Below, in pieces: positions 50,688 through 61,780 of a DNA stretch of 64,000 nt. This DNA comes from Emiliania huxleyi CCMP1516 (lineage: Eukaryota > Haptophyta > Isochrysidales > Noelaerhabdaceae). The translations under genes were made by a program, and so were the position numbers. The notes beneath the pieces were generated by a model. That model was not told the DNA's origin and did not search any database. It saw only the letters and a program-made list of their open reading frames with translations. Where the stretch lies: the NCBI RefSeq assembly GCF_000372725.1, contig NW_005201392.1, forward strand, positions 189,886 to 253,885. Reading direction: 5' to 3'. Within the stretch, counting starts at the first letter, position 1. The number at the start of each line of letters is the position of its first letter.

Positions 50688-53433
50688 ATGCTCGACAAGC
50701 TCAAACTCGAGCTCGTGCCGGCCGCTGGTGACAAGCTCGTGCTCAAGCTCTCTCCTCCGCCGCCGCCGCTTGCTGACAAGCAGGCGTGCTTGCGCGCACG
50801 TGACAATGCGCTCCCACCTGCAAGACCTATCCTCCGGCCTTCTGGGTGACACAGGCGTCGCTGGCGGGCAACACGACCGTTAACGCTGCCGGAGGCGAGG
50901 CCGCCGGCATCCCGTCCGAGGGCAAGCCCGCTTCGCTCGAGGACGTCATCGGCAACGGCAATGACGTCCCGTCCGAGTCGGCGCCGACGGCTCCTGTCGG
51001 CATCACATCGCTGTCGCCTTCGCTCCTCGGAGCCGAGGTGAGTGTGCGCACGCCAGGATTGTCATCATCCCTCTACGGTCTCCCTGTCTCCGCACACTTG
51101 CGTGTTCTCCCCTCACCCAGGCGTGCGGCATCAAGTCCGCCGCCGCCGAGGAGTCCGCCGCCAAGTCCGCCGCCGCCGAGGTGTCCGCCGCCGCGGAGGC
51201 AGTCGCCGAGGAGGCGCCCGTCGCCGAGGAGGTCGTCGCCGAGGAGGTTGCCAAGGACGTCGAGAAGCCGGCCAAGACCGTTTCCAACACGCCCGACCCA
51301 ACGGTGAGCCAGCATTCTCTCCTGGCACTAATCGCTTCCCACCCACCGGTAACAATTCTCTCTCCGAACCAAGAACGACCCGGCGCTCAAGCCGGTCATC
51401 AAGATCGACACGGCTCTCAAGCAGGCGGCGGTTTGCGGCGAGACGCTGCCGTCGGTCAAGGAGCCTCCGGAGGAGGAGCCCGCCCCGGCGGCGAGCGCCT
51501 CCCAGCACCATTCCGTGCACACACTGTCGTAAACCCCGTGACTCTGTCGTACGTCGCGCGCAGGGCATCGACGAGTGGGCTCTCAAGCCGGCGGTGGCCG
51601 GCGGCGAGACGCTGCCGTCGATCAAGGAGTTTCCGGAGCCCGCCCCAGCGGCGAGCGCCTTGCTTCTGTGCCGTGCGCCTGCGGACCCACACTGACTGAC
51701 CCCACCCCGCTTTCATTGCGTAGGGCGACGACGGCTGGAACGTCTCGGCCAAGGAGTTTCCAAAGGAGAAGCCCGCCCCGGCGGCGAGCGCCGCATTCTG
51801 TGCCGTGCGTCTGCGGACCCGCTGACTGACCCCATCGCGCGTTTTATGCGTAGGGGCCCGACTGGATCGCCTCGAACTCGCGCAAGAAGACGGAGCGCAA
51901 GGGCGAGGTCACGCCCACGAAAGTCTCCAACAAGTACGGTCTGCTCGACGACGTCGAGACGAACGTCATGGCGGAGATCGACGAGGACGAGGACGAGAAG
52001 AAGGCAAAGGAGAAGGGCGCGGAGTCGGGCAAGGAGTCCACGGTGCGCGCCCTCCCACACAGACGACACACACTGCCCCGCGCCCTTGCTAGCGCGTCGC
52101 GCGCACCGCAGTTCGAGTCTGTCTCGCCCGAGTCTGTCGGTGGCATGGCGCCCCGCGGCTCCACGCCGTCGACCACAGACTCGGTGCTCGCCGCCTCTGC
52201 ATGCGCCGGGCTCCCTTTTGCCCGTAGCTCACAGCCAGTCTGACTCCCACGCCCCCTGTTCAGGGCGCGCGGGTCGATAAGACCACGACGGTCGAGAAGA
52301 CCACGACCGGCTCCGTCTCCGGCTTCGGCTGGTTCTCCTGGCCCAAGTTCTGCTGGCGCGACATGCTCTGCACCGTCTTCGTCTGCCTGATCGCGGTGGG
52401 CGCGAGCGGAGGGGCTTTTGCCTACTTCTCGCACGGCTCTGACAGCCTTCTCCCTTCGATCGCTGTGCCCGATGCGACGGCGCTCCCGACCGAGCGAGTC
52501 CGCGCCGAGACAGCCAGCGCAGTGCTGCGGCCCCAGTACCAGCCGTCGCCAGTGGAGCGCGAGTGGGCGAGGCTGGTGGCGGAGGTCGATCCGAGGGAGT
52601 GCCAGCACGCCTGGTCGAACGGCTCGCGGCTCATGGCACGGCTCGAGCGCGACGTGGCGTCCAGCGCCGTGTTTGAGCAGAGTTCTTCCTTCACCGTGGG
52701 CCCCGAATCCCAAGCCCTCGTCTGGCCTATCGAACCTCTGGTGTCCTTCTTGCGTTGGCCCGCAGCGCTGTCGCCAGGCCATACCACGCGCGCGGCCATC
52801 ATGAACAAGAGCTACTACCAGCTCGCGCCGGTCCGGGCAGGGTCGCGCCGCTTCTTGTTCTTCGACATAGGGGCATCGCTGTACTCCAGCGCTCGGGCGG
52901 GCGGTGATGGCGGCTCGTCACTGCGCTGGTTCAGGAACCGCTACCAGAACCTGACAGGCTCCCCACAACCTTTCGACCACATCTACGCCTGGGAAGGCCA
53001 GGAGTACAACGCCACCGTCCTGTGGGACTCGTTCCCCGCTCAAGTGGTCCCGTTTGTCTCGTACTACAACGTTCGAGCCGACGCGCGGCCCAACGCCAAG
53101 CACAACCCGCTCCGAGTGCTGACGCAGGTGGCGCGCCTGGACGACCACGTGGTCATGAAGCTGGACGTCGACCACCAGGCGACGCAGGTTGCGCTCATCC
53201 AGCAGGTCCTTGGCAACCGCAGGATCTCGGCTCTGATCGACGAGCTCTTCTGGGAGCACGAGGTGGCCGGATCCGCGATGGGCTGCCCACGGCTCTGGAA
53301 GGGGCGATCGGGTCATGGATGGTCGACAATGAGGTTTGACACCTCACAGGGCCGTGGCGGGACGCTCGCCGAGTCTTATGAGCTCTTTGGGCGGCTGCGC
53401 TCACTTGGCATCGCCGCACACTCTTGGGTCTGA
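50688..53433 (+). CDS. type II membrane protein with FkbM-like lumenal domain
   Basis: Eight exons: 50688-50783, 50855-51037, 51121-51303, 51374-51490, 51564-51650, 51724-51783, 51854-52042 and 52264-53433, all phase 0, 694 residues. Residues 1-305 are low-complexity and cytosolic-looking, with Ala/Glu/Val runs and repeated GETLPSVKE/GETLPSIKEF and EPAPA units. A transmembrane helix lies at about 338-361 (MLCTVFVCLIAVGASGGAFA). The lumenal part has RRFLFFDIGASLYSS, FDHIYAWEGQEYNA, VVMKLDVDHQATQVALIQQV, LIDELFWEHEV and a C-terminal SYELFGRLRSLGIAAHSWV, which resembles FkbM-type methyltransferase-like proteins of algae and plants. Introns 1, 4, 5 and 6 begin with GC. Exons 4-6 and their introns are tandem duplicates. 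The substrate is unknown. The family assignment is by motif layout only. Confidence 0.72.
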
Positions 53434-53438
53434 CGGTA

Positions 53439-53922
53439 GAGCAGGCGGACATCGCTTCCAGGGAGGGGGGCGCACTTCTACTCACACCACATGCTAGGGG
53501 GGGGGGGGGTCCGACCCCCCGCAGAGGCTTCACCACATGCTAAGGGGGGGGGGGGTCAGAGACTCGTGGTCAGGCCCTCCGGGCCCTTGATTTTACGCCT
53601 CGTTTCGCAGCATTTTCGAGGGGGAAATCATCCTTTGGAGCTACATGAGCCTTGAGACTGGTCAGATTCCCCAAGATATTGGACTTTCAGCCACGATTTC
53701 ACACACTTTTGGGGGCAAAATTGGCTCTCTGGCGACAATTCCTAGCCCACGAACCGCTGGGGGTGCCCACCACATGCTAGGGGGGGGTCCGACCCCCCCA
53801 GAGGCTTCACCACATGCTAGGGGGGGGTCCCGCCCCCCCCAGAGGCTTCACCACATGCTAGGGGGGGGGTGGGGCGTGAGTAGAAGTGCGCCCCCCTCCC
53901 TGGAAGCGATGTCCGCCTGCTC
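53439..53922. mobile_element. MITE-like element with perfect 47-bp terminal inverted repeats
   Basis: Arms 53439-53485 and 53876-53922 are exact reverse complements (starting GAGCAGGCGGACATCGC). GTA flanks both sides, a possible 3-bp target duplication. The interior holds four or five copies of a CACCACATGCTAGGGGGG...CAGAGGCTT unit (53486-53870) and no coding sequence. It begins 5 bp after the stop codon of the upstream gene. Confidence 0.85.
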
Positions 53923-54960
53923 GTAGCCGTACAGTACACCATGCACGCGCGGCGCTGAGCATGACTGCTAGACTGCATGCCTGCATGATGCATGAGATTG
54001 AGAACACACTGAGAAGCCAATGCTTAGCCAAATTTGGGAGCGTGTGAAATCGGGTCGCTATGGACGGAGGGTCGCTTACACCGATTCGCGCAGGATTCGC
54101 GGTGGATTCGCAGGGATTCGCAGAGGATTCGCGCAGATTCACGCAGCACATCAGGATTTCCCCGCTTGCATCATATCATGGATTCCGCCATGTTATTATG
54201 GAGTCATGATATCTCAAAGCTCGGCACGTCATTTTCACGCTCTTGAAATCACACCTTGCCATTTCACACACAAGAAATCACGCTCTCGCCCCCCCCCCCC
54301 CCGAGCCTGAACGAAGCGATATTCGTTTGTCATTTTCTAATACAAGGCGCGCGATACACATAATAAGTACAAACGAAGTAGCCGTGCGCGCTTCTACTGG
54401 ACACGCGGTGGGGCGCAACCAACATGGCCAGTGCTGTGCCGCAGAGCACCGGCGCCCACCAGACAGGCCGTGCGGAGCAGCAAAGCGTCTCATCTACATG
54501 CGCCGTACTCTGCTCGATTTCTTCCCTCCGCGAAGCCTCCACGCAAACCCGGAGTGGTGAGGGGCTGGTCGTGCGATGTTCTCAGGCCCAGTGAGGTAGT
54601 GCATCCGACGGTCCGGATCCTGCTGAACAAGCTCCTCTTGTAGCTCGATCGGTCACACCGCCATCGCCGTCGGGGAGAGGGGGGACGACACTGCTTCTGC
54701 AGCGTGCACCTCAATCCTGTACCGTGTTTGTTATGCCCCCCCCCAATGAACACACCAGTGAGGGTGGGCGAGACGATCGAGGGGTCCCGTACCATGCGGA
54801 ACCGACCCTATCCAGTGCTCAAGTGCTCAAGTCAATAACAAGGTCTGTGAGCTTCTTGTTTCTTATCAACCTGTCTGTGAAGAGGTATTTTCTTCTCAAT
54901 AAGAGGGCTCCCGCGGCGATCAACACCGCAACTCCTTTTCTAAATTTCACCACGCTTCTT
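53923..54960. other. non-coding stretch
   Basis: Contains short GGATTCGCAG/GATTCGCGCAG repeats at about 54080-54145, a C-homopolymer at 54288-54302, and a dispersed repeat at its right end (next entry). No gene recognised. Confidence 0.4.
54690..54800 (-). repeat. dispersed repeat, copy 1
   Basis: The reverse complement matches 59096-59205 (ACCCCTCGATCGTCTCGCCC, CTGGTGTGTTCATTGGGG, ACGGTACAGGAT). Identity is about 85% by eye. Confidence 0.75.
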
Positions 54961-55000
54961 ACGCGCGACGACGCTACAGCCTCCACCAAACCTCACACTT

Positions 55001-55680
55001 TTACTCACCCTCGGACATGCTTGCACCGTCATCCTGCGCGTCTGATGCGTCGCGCATCTGCTCGTCACCCTCTCCGTCACTCGCGTCGGCGGGCGACCGG
55101 GCTGTGGGTGCGGCCTGCTTCTTTCTTGCGCTCGCGGCGCCGGCGCCACGGCGCCGTTTGCGTCCGTCCTTTGCGCTTCGCTTGGCAAGCTCGCCCGCAA
55201 AGTACGCCGCGCGCGCGTCATCCCAGACGCCCTCCCCGTCGAGGCGTGGAAGCGCGTCTCCAGGTCGATGGCCGCCTGCTCGGCCGCGGCGAGCTTGCCC
55301 TGGTCGACGCACATGCCGCACACCGCGTGCGCCGGGCAGCCGCACTGGCCGCGTTGTGGGCGCACGGTCTTGGCGACCGCCGGCGCTGCGCGCCGGTCGT
55401 GCTGCTCACGCTGCCGGCGGCGCTGGTCGCGCGCCTGCCGATCGCGCGTGTTCGCGGCGGCTGCATCTCTTGCTCGTTTCGCTCGCACCCGAGCGGCTGT
55501 CGCCAGGCGCTTCAGGTCGGCGGTGCTGCGCGCGCGGCCGTCGGCCAGGCACAGCCACATGTCCTCCTCCTTAGCAGGCTCGCACGGCTTGCCGTCGAAC
55601 TGCGGCTGGCGCCCGCGACGATGCTTCGCCCAGGCCGGGCACGATGGTGCCGCGACGAGCGGCGTCGAGGCGACGGCCAT
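55001..55680 (-). CDS. uncharacterised Cys/basic protein, one frameshift
   Basis: Starts at ATG 55680 (MAVASTPLVAAPSCPAWAKH). The frame has QFDGKPCEPAKEEDMWLCLA, an Arg-rich helical stretch (RARSTADLKRLATAARVRAK), then GQCGCPAHAVCGMCVDQGKL (a CxC...CxxC knuckle). After LETRFHA at about 55243 the homologous continuation (LDGEGVWDDARAAYFAGELA) lies in the next frame and runs through basic and acidic segments to the stop at 55001. A one-base indel therefore breaks the gene or reflects a sequence error. I do not recognise a function. The layout recalls a repeated family of haptophyte proteins. Confidence 0.5.
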
Positions 55681-55740
55681 CGATGGGTCCAGAAGACTTG
55701 GAGACACTTCTACCAAAAAAATCGAGCACAATTGCGTTAC

Positions 55741-56526
55741 ATGGGCATGGCCGGGGTTTCTGCACCGAACGATCTTACTTTCGGTCTATCGAAAGTGTTG
55801 ATCGATAACAAGGCTGTGAACAGTCAAGCTTGCCAGCGGCGCAGTGTAAACCTCACCCTGCTGCAGGCCGTGCAGGCGCTAGCGGCCGCTAAGGAAATGT
55901 CGGACAACCATTTCTTTGCAGAGCAGGAGCTGTGCAACGGCCGCCTCAACGACAGAGTGGTCGACAAGCAGCGGCGCGCGGGTGAGCCGAGGCACTGGCG
56001 AGTCGCTGCTCCGGCGGCGCGCCCGCCGTTGGGGCTGCGTGCGCCTCCTCGCCCACCGCGGTGCTGCATCCGGCCTTGCTTCCTGTAGGCGCGACACGAG
56101 CGCGTGACTTTCACGGGCGGCGTGGTGACGCGGGTGACCGAGGAGGTCAGCTTCGATCCGTCCGAGCCGATGCTCGCCTCCGGAGCGGAGCTTCTCGCCG
56201 GCCTGAGCCCGGCGGAGAGGCACGCGCTGCTGCAGGCGGACCCGCTGCCCGAGCGGGCGCCGGCGGCAGAGCCGACACCCGCGCTGGGGGCTTGCGACGC
56301 GTCCGCCGGCTGCGACGAAACTGATGACACTGAAAGCGAAGAGGCGGCCGCTGGACAGCACACCTTTCGCGCCGCTCACGCGGGGGTGCGGAAGAAGAAG
56401 GGGAGGCGGCCGGCCGGCCGGGCTGCCATTGGCGGCGGAGGAGCCGTGAGAACCGCCGCTGCGTCACGGCCGTCGGTGGATGTGGCTCGGCTCTCGTTTG
56501 GTGGGGAGGAGGAGGAGCAGGGGTGA
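55741..56526 (+). CDS. hypothetical two-exon protein
   Basis: Exon 1 starts at ATG 55741 (MGMAGVSAPNDLTFGLSKVL), contains LTLLQAVQALAAAKEMSDNH and reaches DRVVDKQRR at about 55977. Exon 2 starts at 56089 (ARHERVTFTGGVVTRVTEEV), continues SEPMLASGAELLAGLSPAER and ends in an acidic then basic tail at 56526. In-phase joining needs a GC donor at 55978. A GT donor 4 nt later would break the phase. It is divergently arranged with the gene at 55001-55680 (61 bp between ATGs), suggesting a shared promoter. No family recognised. Confidence 0.45.
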
Positions 56527-56894
56527 GGCTATCTGTGTGAGGTGATCACCCACAGAATCACAGAGTGACACCAGACGCGCCACACAAGTCTCTCTCGTGA
56601 ATTAAAGATTTGCCCGAATTGTGTAAATGAGTTTCGGGGCAGTTCATCATGCATCATGGGTATAAGGTCGGTCGCGGGGTCCCGGGGGGGTCGATTTTTG
56701 GAAGTGAATAGCACGGCATAGAAACAAGGTGTGCGTTAGCTCGAAAGAAACACATAGGCACCCACATGGGTTGCCATCCCTCAACACAAGTGGCCCACGG
56801 TTCACATTCACACACCCGGCCGCACCGCTCACGCACGCAAATGGCTCTCGCACCACCTCAACACACGCGCACGGGGGCGGAGGACGCGCGCTAG

Positions 56895-57288
56895 TCACTC
56901 CTCCTCGCCCTCCTCGCCCTCCTCCGCCTCCTCCGCCTCCAGCTCAGACGCCGCATCGAGCTCCGCCTCGTACGCGTCGATCAAGTCGTCGTGAATCTGT
57001 GACTCTGGCTCCCACGTCGACACGTCGGGCGGGTACCCCTTCCAGAGGATCAAGTAGTACGTCACCTCGACCCGCTTCTTGCCCTGTGAGGCGAGAAGAG
57101 AGGTGGTCGGGCACGTGAGCGATGGAGTGGCAATAAGCAAGGGCAGGTGCGAGTGTGAGGGCGCAAGCACCTTGCCGACCGTCTCCACCTTGCTGTCGAG
57201 AATGCGCTCGATGTCAAACTTCTCACTCGCCTCCCACTGCCAGCCGTTGAGCTCACGCAGATCGACCCTCTTCCTCTTCTTCTTCTTC

Positions 57289-57326
<38 letters not shown>

Positions 57327-57470
57327 CTCTTCGCCCGCCACCCGCCGCTGCCGCACCTTCCGCACCACGCCGTCGCCGTCGCACCCAGAGTCGCCGTCCT
57401 CGAGGTCGTTCGCCTCGACGCCAGGGTCGCTCGACCAGCGATCCGAAGAGTGGCCGCTATCTATGCGAGG
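56895..57470 (-). CDS. chromodomain protein, 5' end undefined
   Basis: The last exon (57083-56895) and the previous one (about 57470-57171) are joined by an 87-bp GT-AG intron. The chromodomain is split by the intron: WEASEKFDIERILDSKVETV-GK, then GKKRVEVTYYLILWKGYPPD and STWEPESQIHDDLIDAYEAE, with the three aromatic-cage positions near F, W and Y/W present. N-terminal to it are an acidic stretch (EANDLEDGDSGCDGDG), a run of Gly and KKKKRKR (likely nuclear signal). The C-terminus is Glu-rich (EEAEEGEEGEEE). It probably reads methyl-lysine on histones. The upstream start was not found. A dispersed repeat lies at 57517. Confidence 0.75.
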
Positions 57471-57516
57471 GAAAGAGCGGGGCCCTCGACGCCTCTGTCC
57501 GGCCCTCCGAGGGGGG

Positions 57517-57600
57517 GAAGGGAATTGCGGGGTCCCCACGGGCGCCTCAGTTCGGCCCTCCCGAGGGGGGGAGGGGGAGCCAGGGGGTGGGGGGATCGGG
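57517..57600. repeat. dispersed 83-bp repeat, copy 2
   Basis: Partner of 27065-27146, same orientation, more than 90% identical by eye. Confidence 0.85.
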
Positions 57601-59686
57601 GCGGTGGGGAGGGGTCTCGGTTTTGTGTGGCTAATACTTGCCTTTCGGGGAGGGGCCTCAGCCAAGCGCTCATCACATAAGTGAGAGCTGCCCGACGTCT
57701 TCCCCCCCTCCCTCGAGGCAGCGAGTAGGCAGCGAGTGGAGGTCTCGAGCGCCTATACGACAACACTTTCAGAAATGGATTGTCGACGCAAACGGCAGGC
57801 CCGAACGTGCTCGAAGAGACCGACTGGACCCATTGTTCAGATCTTTCGGCTCGATTGGGGTTCGCTCCGCCGCCGACGCTGGTGCGACAGCGACGAGCAT
57901 CAACACGATGGCTCTTGACGCCGACACCTTCTTCCGCGTGCTGCTTTTCTTGGTAGAAAAGCTTTGGGACGTGGACACGGCGCCCAGAGAGGGTGATGAC
58001 GCGAACGCGGAACTCGAGCAATTCGTGCAGGATCGCTGGCGTCTCTGCAAACTCCTCAATCCCCATGATCGGCTCTTCAAGCAGGGTACTCCAGAAGCAG
58101 GTCTCCGGGGGCCGCTTTCCCGCGGTGCTTTGCTCTTTCACCTTCGCCTCAAGCAGCGGGCAGACCCCACGGTACTTCAGCTCGCGCCCATGGACCCAGT
58201 CCCTGTGTTTGGGGTGCACACCAGCCGTCCAGCCGGCACTCAGCTCTCACCCCGTCACAGCTAGCAGTAGACATTGTTCGGTAGGAACGCGGTGCGAAAG
58301 CGATCGAAAGCGCGACCGAAAACAAAGAAATGCGACTCGCTCACCCGTCACAGCAGACAGGCTCTCTCTCACAGCAGACAGGCTCGACACAGCTCACAGG
58401 TGCGGGCTGGCGCGTGCTAGCACTATCACAGGCGAACCACCGGAGCCGTCAGAAGAAAACCCGCTGAGAAACACGGCTTGAGCACTTGAGCACTGGAAGG
58501 GTCGATTCCGCGTGGTACTGGGCTGGGTTTTTAGGCATTGTGGGGTTGGCACTCCCGTCGACCCTCATGACCTCCTGCGGTCTCTGAGATGGACACCAGT
58601 AGGTGTGGGACCATAGCCAGGGTACACTCGAAGGCTGGGTTAGCAGTAGAGGTCGATACTCGACGCGTCCCACATGGTCTGTGTCGCTGTCGGCACGCTG
58701 TCGACAGGACGTCGAGCGACACCGGTGGCAGTGCCACCCAGGAGTGGTCGGGCGGTCTCCCGTCATGAGAGAGCCACCATGTGATCCGTATGATGATTCC
58801 TGACAACCGCCTCAGTCAACTTTCGTCACAGTTCCCGCTCTGAGAGGAGCTGCGGGTCAGTTCGACAGCTGGAGCTGTGTCGCCGGCGTGCAGCGGCCTG
58901 CCTCCGGAGGTGCCTCTGAGGTGGACATTTTTTGGTCACCGCGAGAGAACGCGTTCGAATTTTTACTCCGGAACTTCAACTCTGCACGCGCACCGGCCAG
59001 GGCTACATTAGTGCCAGTGAGGCGGAGGCGCGAGTCGGAAGGCCGCGACCGTCAAGTGTTCCCTTCGTTTTCCTACAATCGCTGTGAACCCAGCCACGTA
59101 CGAGACCCCTCGACCGTCTCGCCCTCCCTCTCTGGTGTGTTCATTGGGGGGGGGTCACAACAAAGACGGTACAGGATCGAGCACGGCTGCTCAGAACGAG
59201 TGCAGGTGGGGACCCTGTCCTCCTCTCCCCCATCCCTCGTTTGGGTTTGACTGTTTTCTTTCTTTCTTTAGAACGGAGGCTGAGGAGAGCGACGCGGTCC
59301 CTCGTCGAGACTCACAAGAAAACAAATCTGCAGCACGGCCATCCCGCCCCCCCCCCGGGGCGTCTCAGAACGAGGCTGAGGAGAGCGAGGAGGCAGAGGA
59401 TGAAACAGCAGAAGAGAGAACGACGAGAGTGGGAAGAACGCGAGGTGGCATTGGAAGGTCGCTGCGAGAATTGGCGAGAAGCTGCGAAGAGACGCGGAGT
59501 GCAGCAGAGTCACCGAGTCGATCCGCGTGCCTCCTCGTGTCCCGTACCGTTCTCACACATCCATAAACTCACTTTGGCCTCACTGAAGCGATGCCTGAAT
59601 CCCAAATCCTCAGATTTTAGATTAGGACGCTGCGCACCCTCTACTTCTGGTGACACCGGTGAGGACCGCTCACGTTGTTTATCAGT
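57601..59686. other. 2.1 kb without a confident gene
   Basis: At 57638-58264 (+) a frame contains MALDADTFFRVLLFLVEKLW and FVQDRWRLCKLLNPHDRLF, which looks protein-like, but the minus strand over the same bases is also open (KYRGVCPLLEAKVKEQ). I cannot choose. 59096-59205 is a dispersed repeat. The rest has no recognisable content. Confidence 0.35.
59096..59205 (+). repeat. dispersed repeat, copy 2
   Basis: Inverted partner of 54690-54800. Confidence 0.75.
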
Positions 59687-60916
59687 TTAATTACCGAGCG
59701 CGTCCAGGGTTAGCGGCGTCGAGGCGCGCAAGGCGAAGTAACTTCCTGCTCGGCTTCCTCCGGGCTCGCCGCAGCAAAAGAGAAGCGGCACCTGCGCGAC
59801 GATCGCCGCCGATCTGCTAAAGGCAGACGGTACGGGCGATACGATGGCGCGGCGGCATCTCGTGAGGGTGAGCCAGGCGAGGACGGTCTTCTCCATCAAG
59901 CCGCTGTCAGTGTAGTCCTGGCTTCCGTACTTTGACGCCGCCGCCGTCTCGTTGAGGTCGACGAAGCCACGCGGGCGCGTGAGCTGCGTGTACAGCGCCG
60001 GCGAGTCGGAGGTGGCAAAGCGCCGGCCGGATGAGCAGCGTGAGATCGACTGTGGCATCGGGACGCGCCTGGAGCGGGTAGCGAAGGGGAGCTCAAGGTG
60101 GAAGAAGCAGGCTCACCGCTCGCACGAGAAGGAGGTCCGCGCTTAGAGCCCGGGGGCGCGTTGCAGAGCTCGAGGTCCTTCGGCGGCACGTCGCGGTTCG
60201 TGCTGCTGCCGCTGTTGCAGGTGTTTTCGATTGAGCAGTGCGCGGCGTCGATCGACAAAGAACGGAGGTGCAGCCCTTCGTCGCAGGGTGGGATCTCGTG
60301 TCGCACCAGGAGCCTACGGCGAGAGGGCAAGGGGCGAACGTAGGCGCGATGTTCGGGTGGTATCTCTCTCGGCTACGTCTGGCCTGGGATGCGGCCGAAT
60401 GAGGCGGAGGCAAGGCGAGCTGTCGTCCTTCATGTCGGCGCACGACGGCGGCGCGGTCTTCGGGCAGATCTTCTTGACGCCGGCTCGGCTGCGGAGGCAA
60501 TCCAGGACATGCTTGTTGGGCGCGAGGTGGATCAGGACGGTGCTGAAGTTGCTGCGGAGCGCGGCAATCACGCCCTTGCACGTCGGCTTCCGGTAGACGG
60601 CCAGCCGCCGCTGCGGGTCATGCCACTCGCCCGTGTGGACGTACGCTCGCTTAGCTGGCATGCGCTGCACCGCGTTCCACGCCCGGCGCGTCGCCCGGAG
60701 GGAAGGCAGACCCTCGAAAGTGATGTGGCGGAGGAGGTCAAAGTGCACGCCGTCGCACATGGGTGGTGGCGGCGCAAAGTGCTCATTCAGCCGGCGCGGC
60801 GCGCAGAAGGCGAAGCGCACTGCCCTGTCTGAGGCGAGTGCGAGCTCGAGAAAGTTTGTCATGCCGAGGACGATGTGCCCCAGGCCTGTGCCGCGCCAAG
60901 GATCGAGAACAATCAC
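59687..60916 (-). CDS. fucosyltransferase-like glycosyltransferase, 5' end undefined
   Basis: At least three minus-strand blocks: about 60916-60400, 60310-60150 and 60058-59687 (stop TAA at 59687). The first begins at acceptor AAAATAG and reads VIVLDPWRGTGLGHIVLGMT (the Gly-rich GxGLG donor loop seen in O-fucosyltransferase-like enzymes), NFLELALASDRAVRF and IALRSN-type segments. The middle has EIPPCDEGLHLRSLSIDAAH. The last has RFATSDSPALYTQLTRPRGF, YTDSGLMEKTVLAWLTLTRC and RRAIVSPVPSAFSRSAA, matching the xFxATDxxxx, D, and S-x-SxFS pattern of GT-B fucosyltransferases. Exact splice sites between blocks were not fixed. Probably secretory pathway. The acceptor is unknown. Confidence 0.55.
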
Positions 60917-61095
60917 CTATTTTCAACGTGTCCTTGAGAACCTAAACGCGCGTCGAGATTAGTGCGATTTTTGGCGATTTTTGATGGTCTATTTTTCGCT
61001 TGGCAGTGGTGGGAAATCGCACTATTTAAGGGCAAAAACCGATTTGCTGTGGGGGGCGTGAGGGGCCGCCCCTCCGGTGGGTCAAAATCGTAGAG

Positions 61096-61738
61096 ATGTG
61101 GCGGGGGCTTGAAATGTGCGACGTCTCGCCCAAAAACGAATCAATCCCAAGCCGTAATAAAGCCGGTGAAGTCAACCCCTATCCCCGCGGCTCCATGTGC
61201 TGGAAGAACGAGCCGTGGGACATGTGCGCCTTCGGTATTTTTGACCCGGCCGCGAGCGTTATGCAAGCTATACCGATACAAAGAAGAGCGCGCCCGCCTT
61301 GCAAACATGGGCTGCAAGCAACGCGGGTTCCGTGGTCAACGGGCGTTCGACCACACCACCGGCCAAGGCTACGTCAAGTCACAGCGTGGCCACTACCATG
61401 ATGGGATCTTCACCAAACGCAACAAGTTCAACCTGCTTCTCCACGAGACATTCGGCGGCGGCTTCTCGCCGCCAGCAGTTGCAAAGATCAACCGCCTTGC
61501 GCGCAAGGCTCAACGCTCGGGCGTTGACCGCACCGCGTACCCTCCCCACTCCCGCCTCTCATTTGTGTCACACCACGCGGAACGCATCTCCATCGCTTCG
61601 GTGAAGGGGGTGAACCGTGCCATCCTCGATCGCCGTGCAAAGCTCGCTTCCGAGCTCTCACGCCGCGCGTAGGGCCCTTAGGGGCCTAGAGAACACAACC
61701 CCCTCTCTCTTTTCTCCCAGTAAGCTAAAAGTACGTAC
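61096..61738 (+). mobile_element. retroelement 3'-end copy
   Basis: Encodes the C-terminal end of the same family as 11700-13065: RLANMGCKQRGFRGQRAFDH, FNLLLHETFGGGFSP, VDRTAYPP, SHHAERISI, stop at 61672, then about 65 bp to a shared end at CTAAAAGTAC. A frame change at about 61260 splits its 5' part. It lies directly before the start of the next gene. Confidence 0.75.
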
Positions 61739-61780
61739 AAAGATACCGACGACGGGTCATATCTGGAGTCTTACACCACC

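Noticed and set aside
53486-53870. Repeat array as an independent satellite
   Set aside because: It lies wholly between the perfect inverted arms and is best treated as the interior of that element.
54724-55684. Upstream 320 residues of a long + frame that runs into the gene at 55741
   Set aside because: This part is antisense to the motif-bearing gene at 55001-55680 and is Arg/His-rich without motifs. Only the portion from 55741 looks coding.
57638-58264. Convincing-looking + frame with MALDADTFFRVLLFLVEKLW
   Set aside because: The opposite strand is equally open and no family could be recognised. Left as uncertain.
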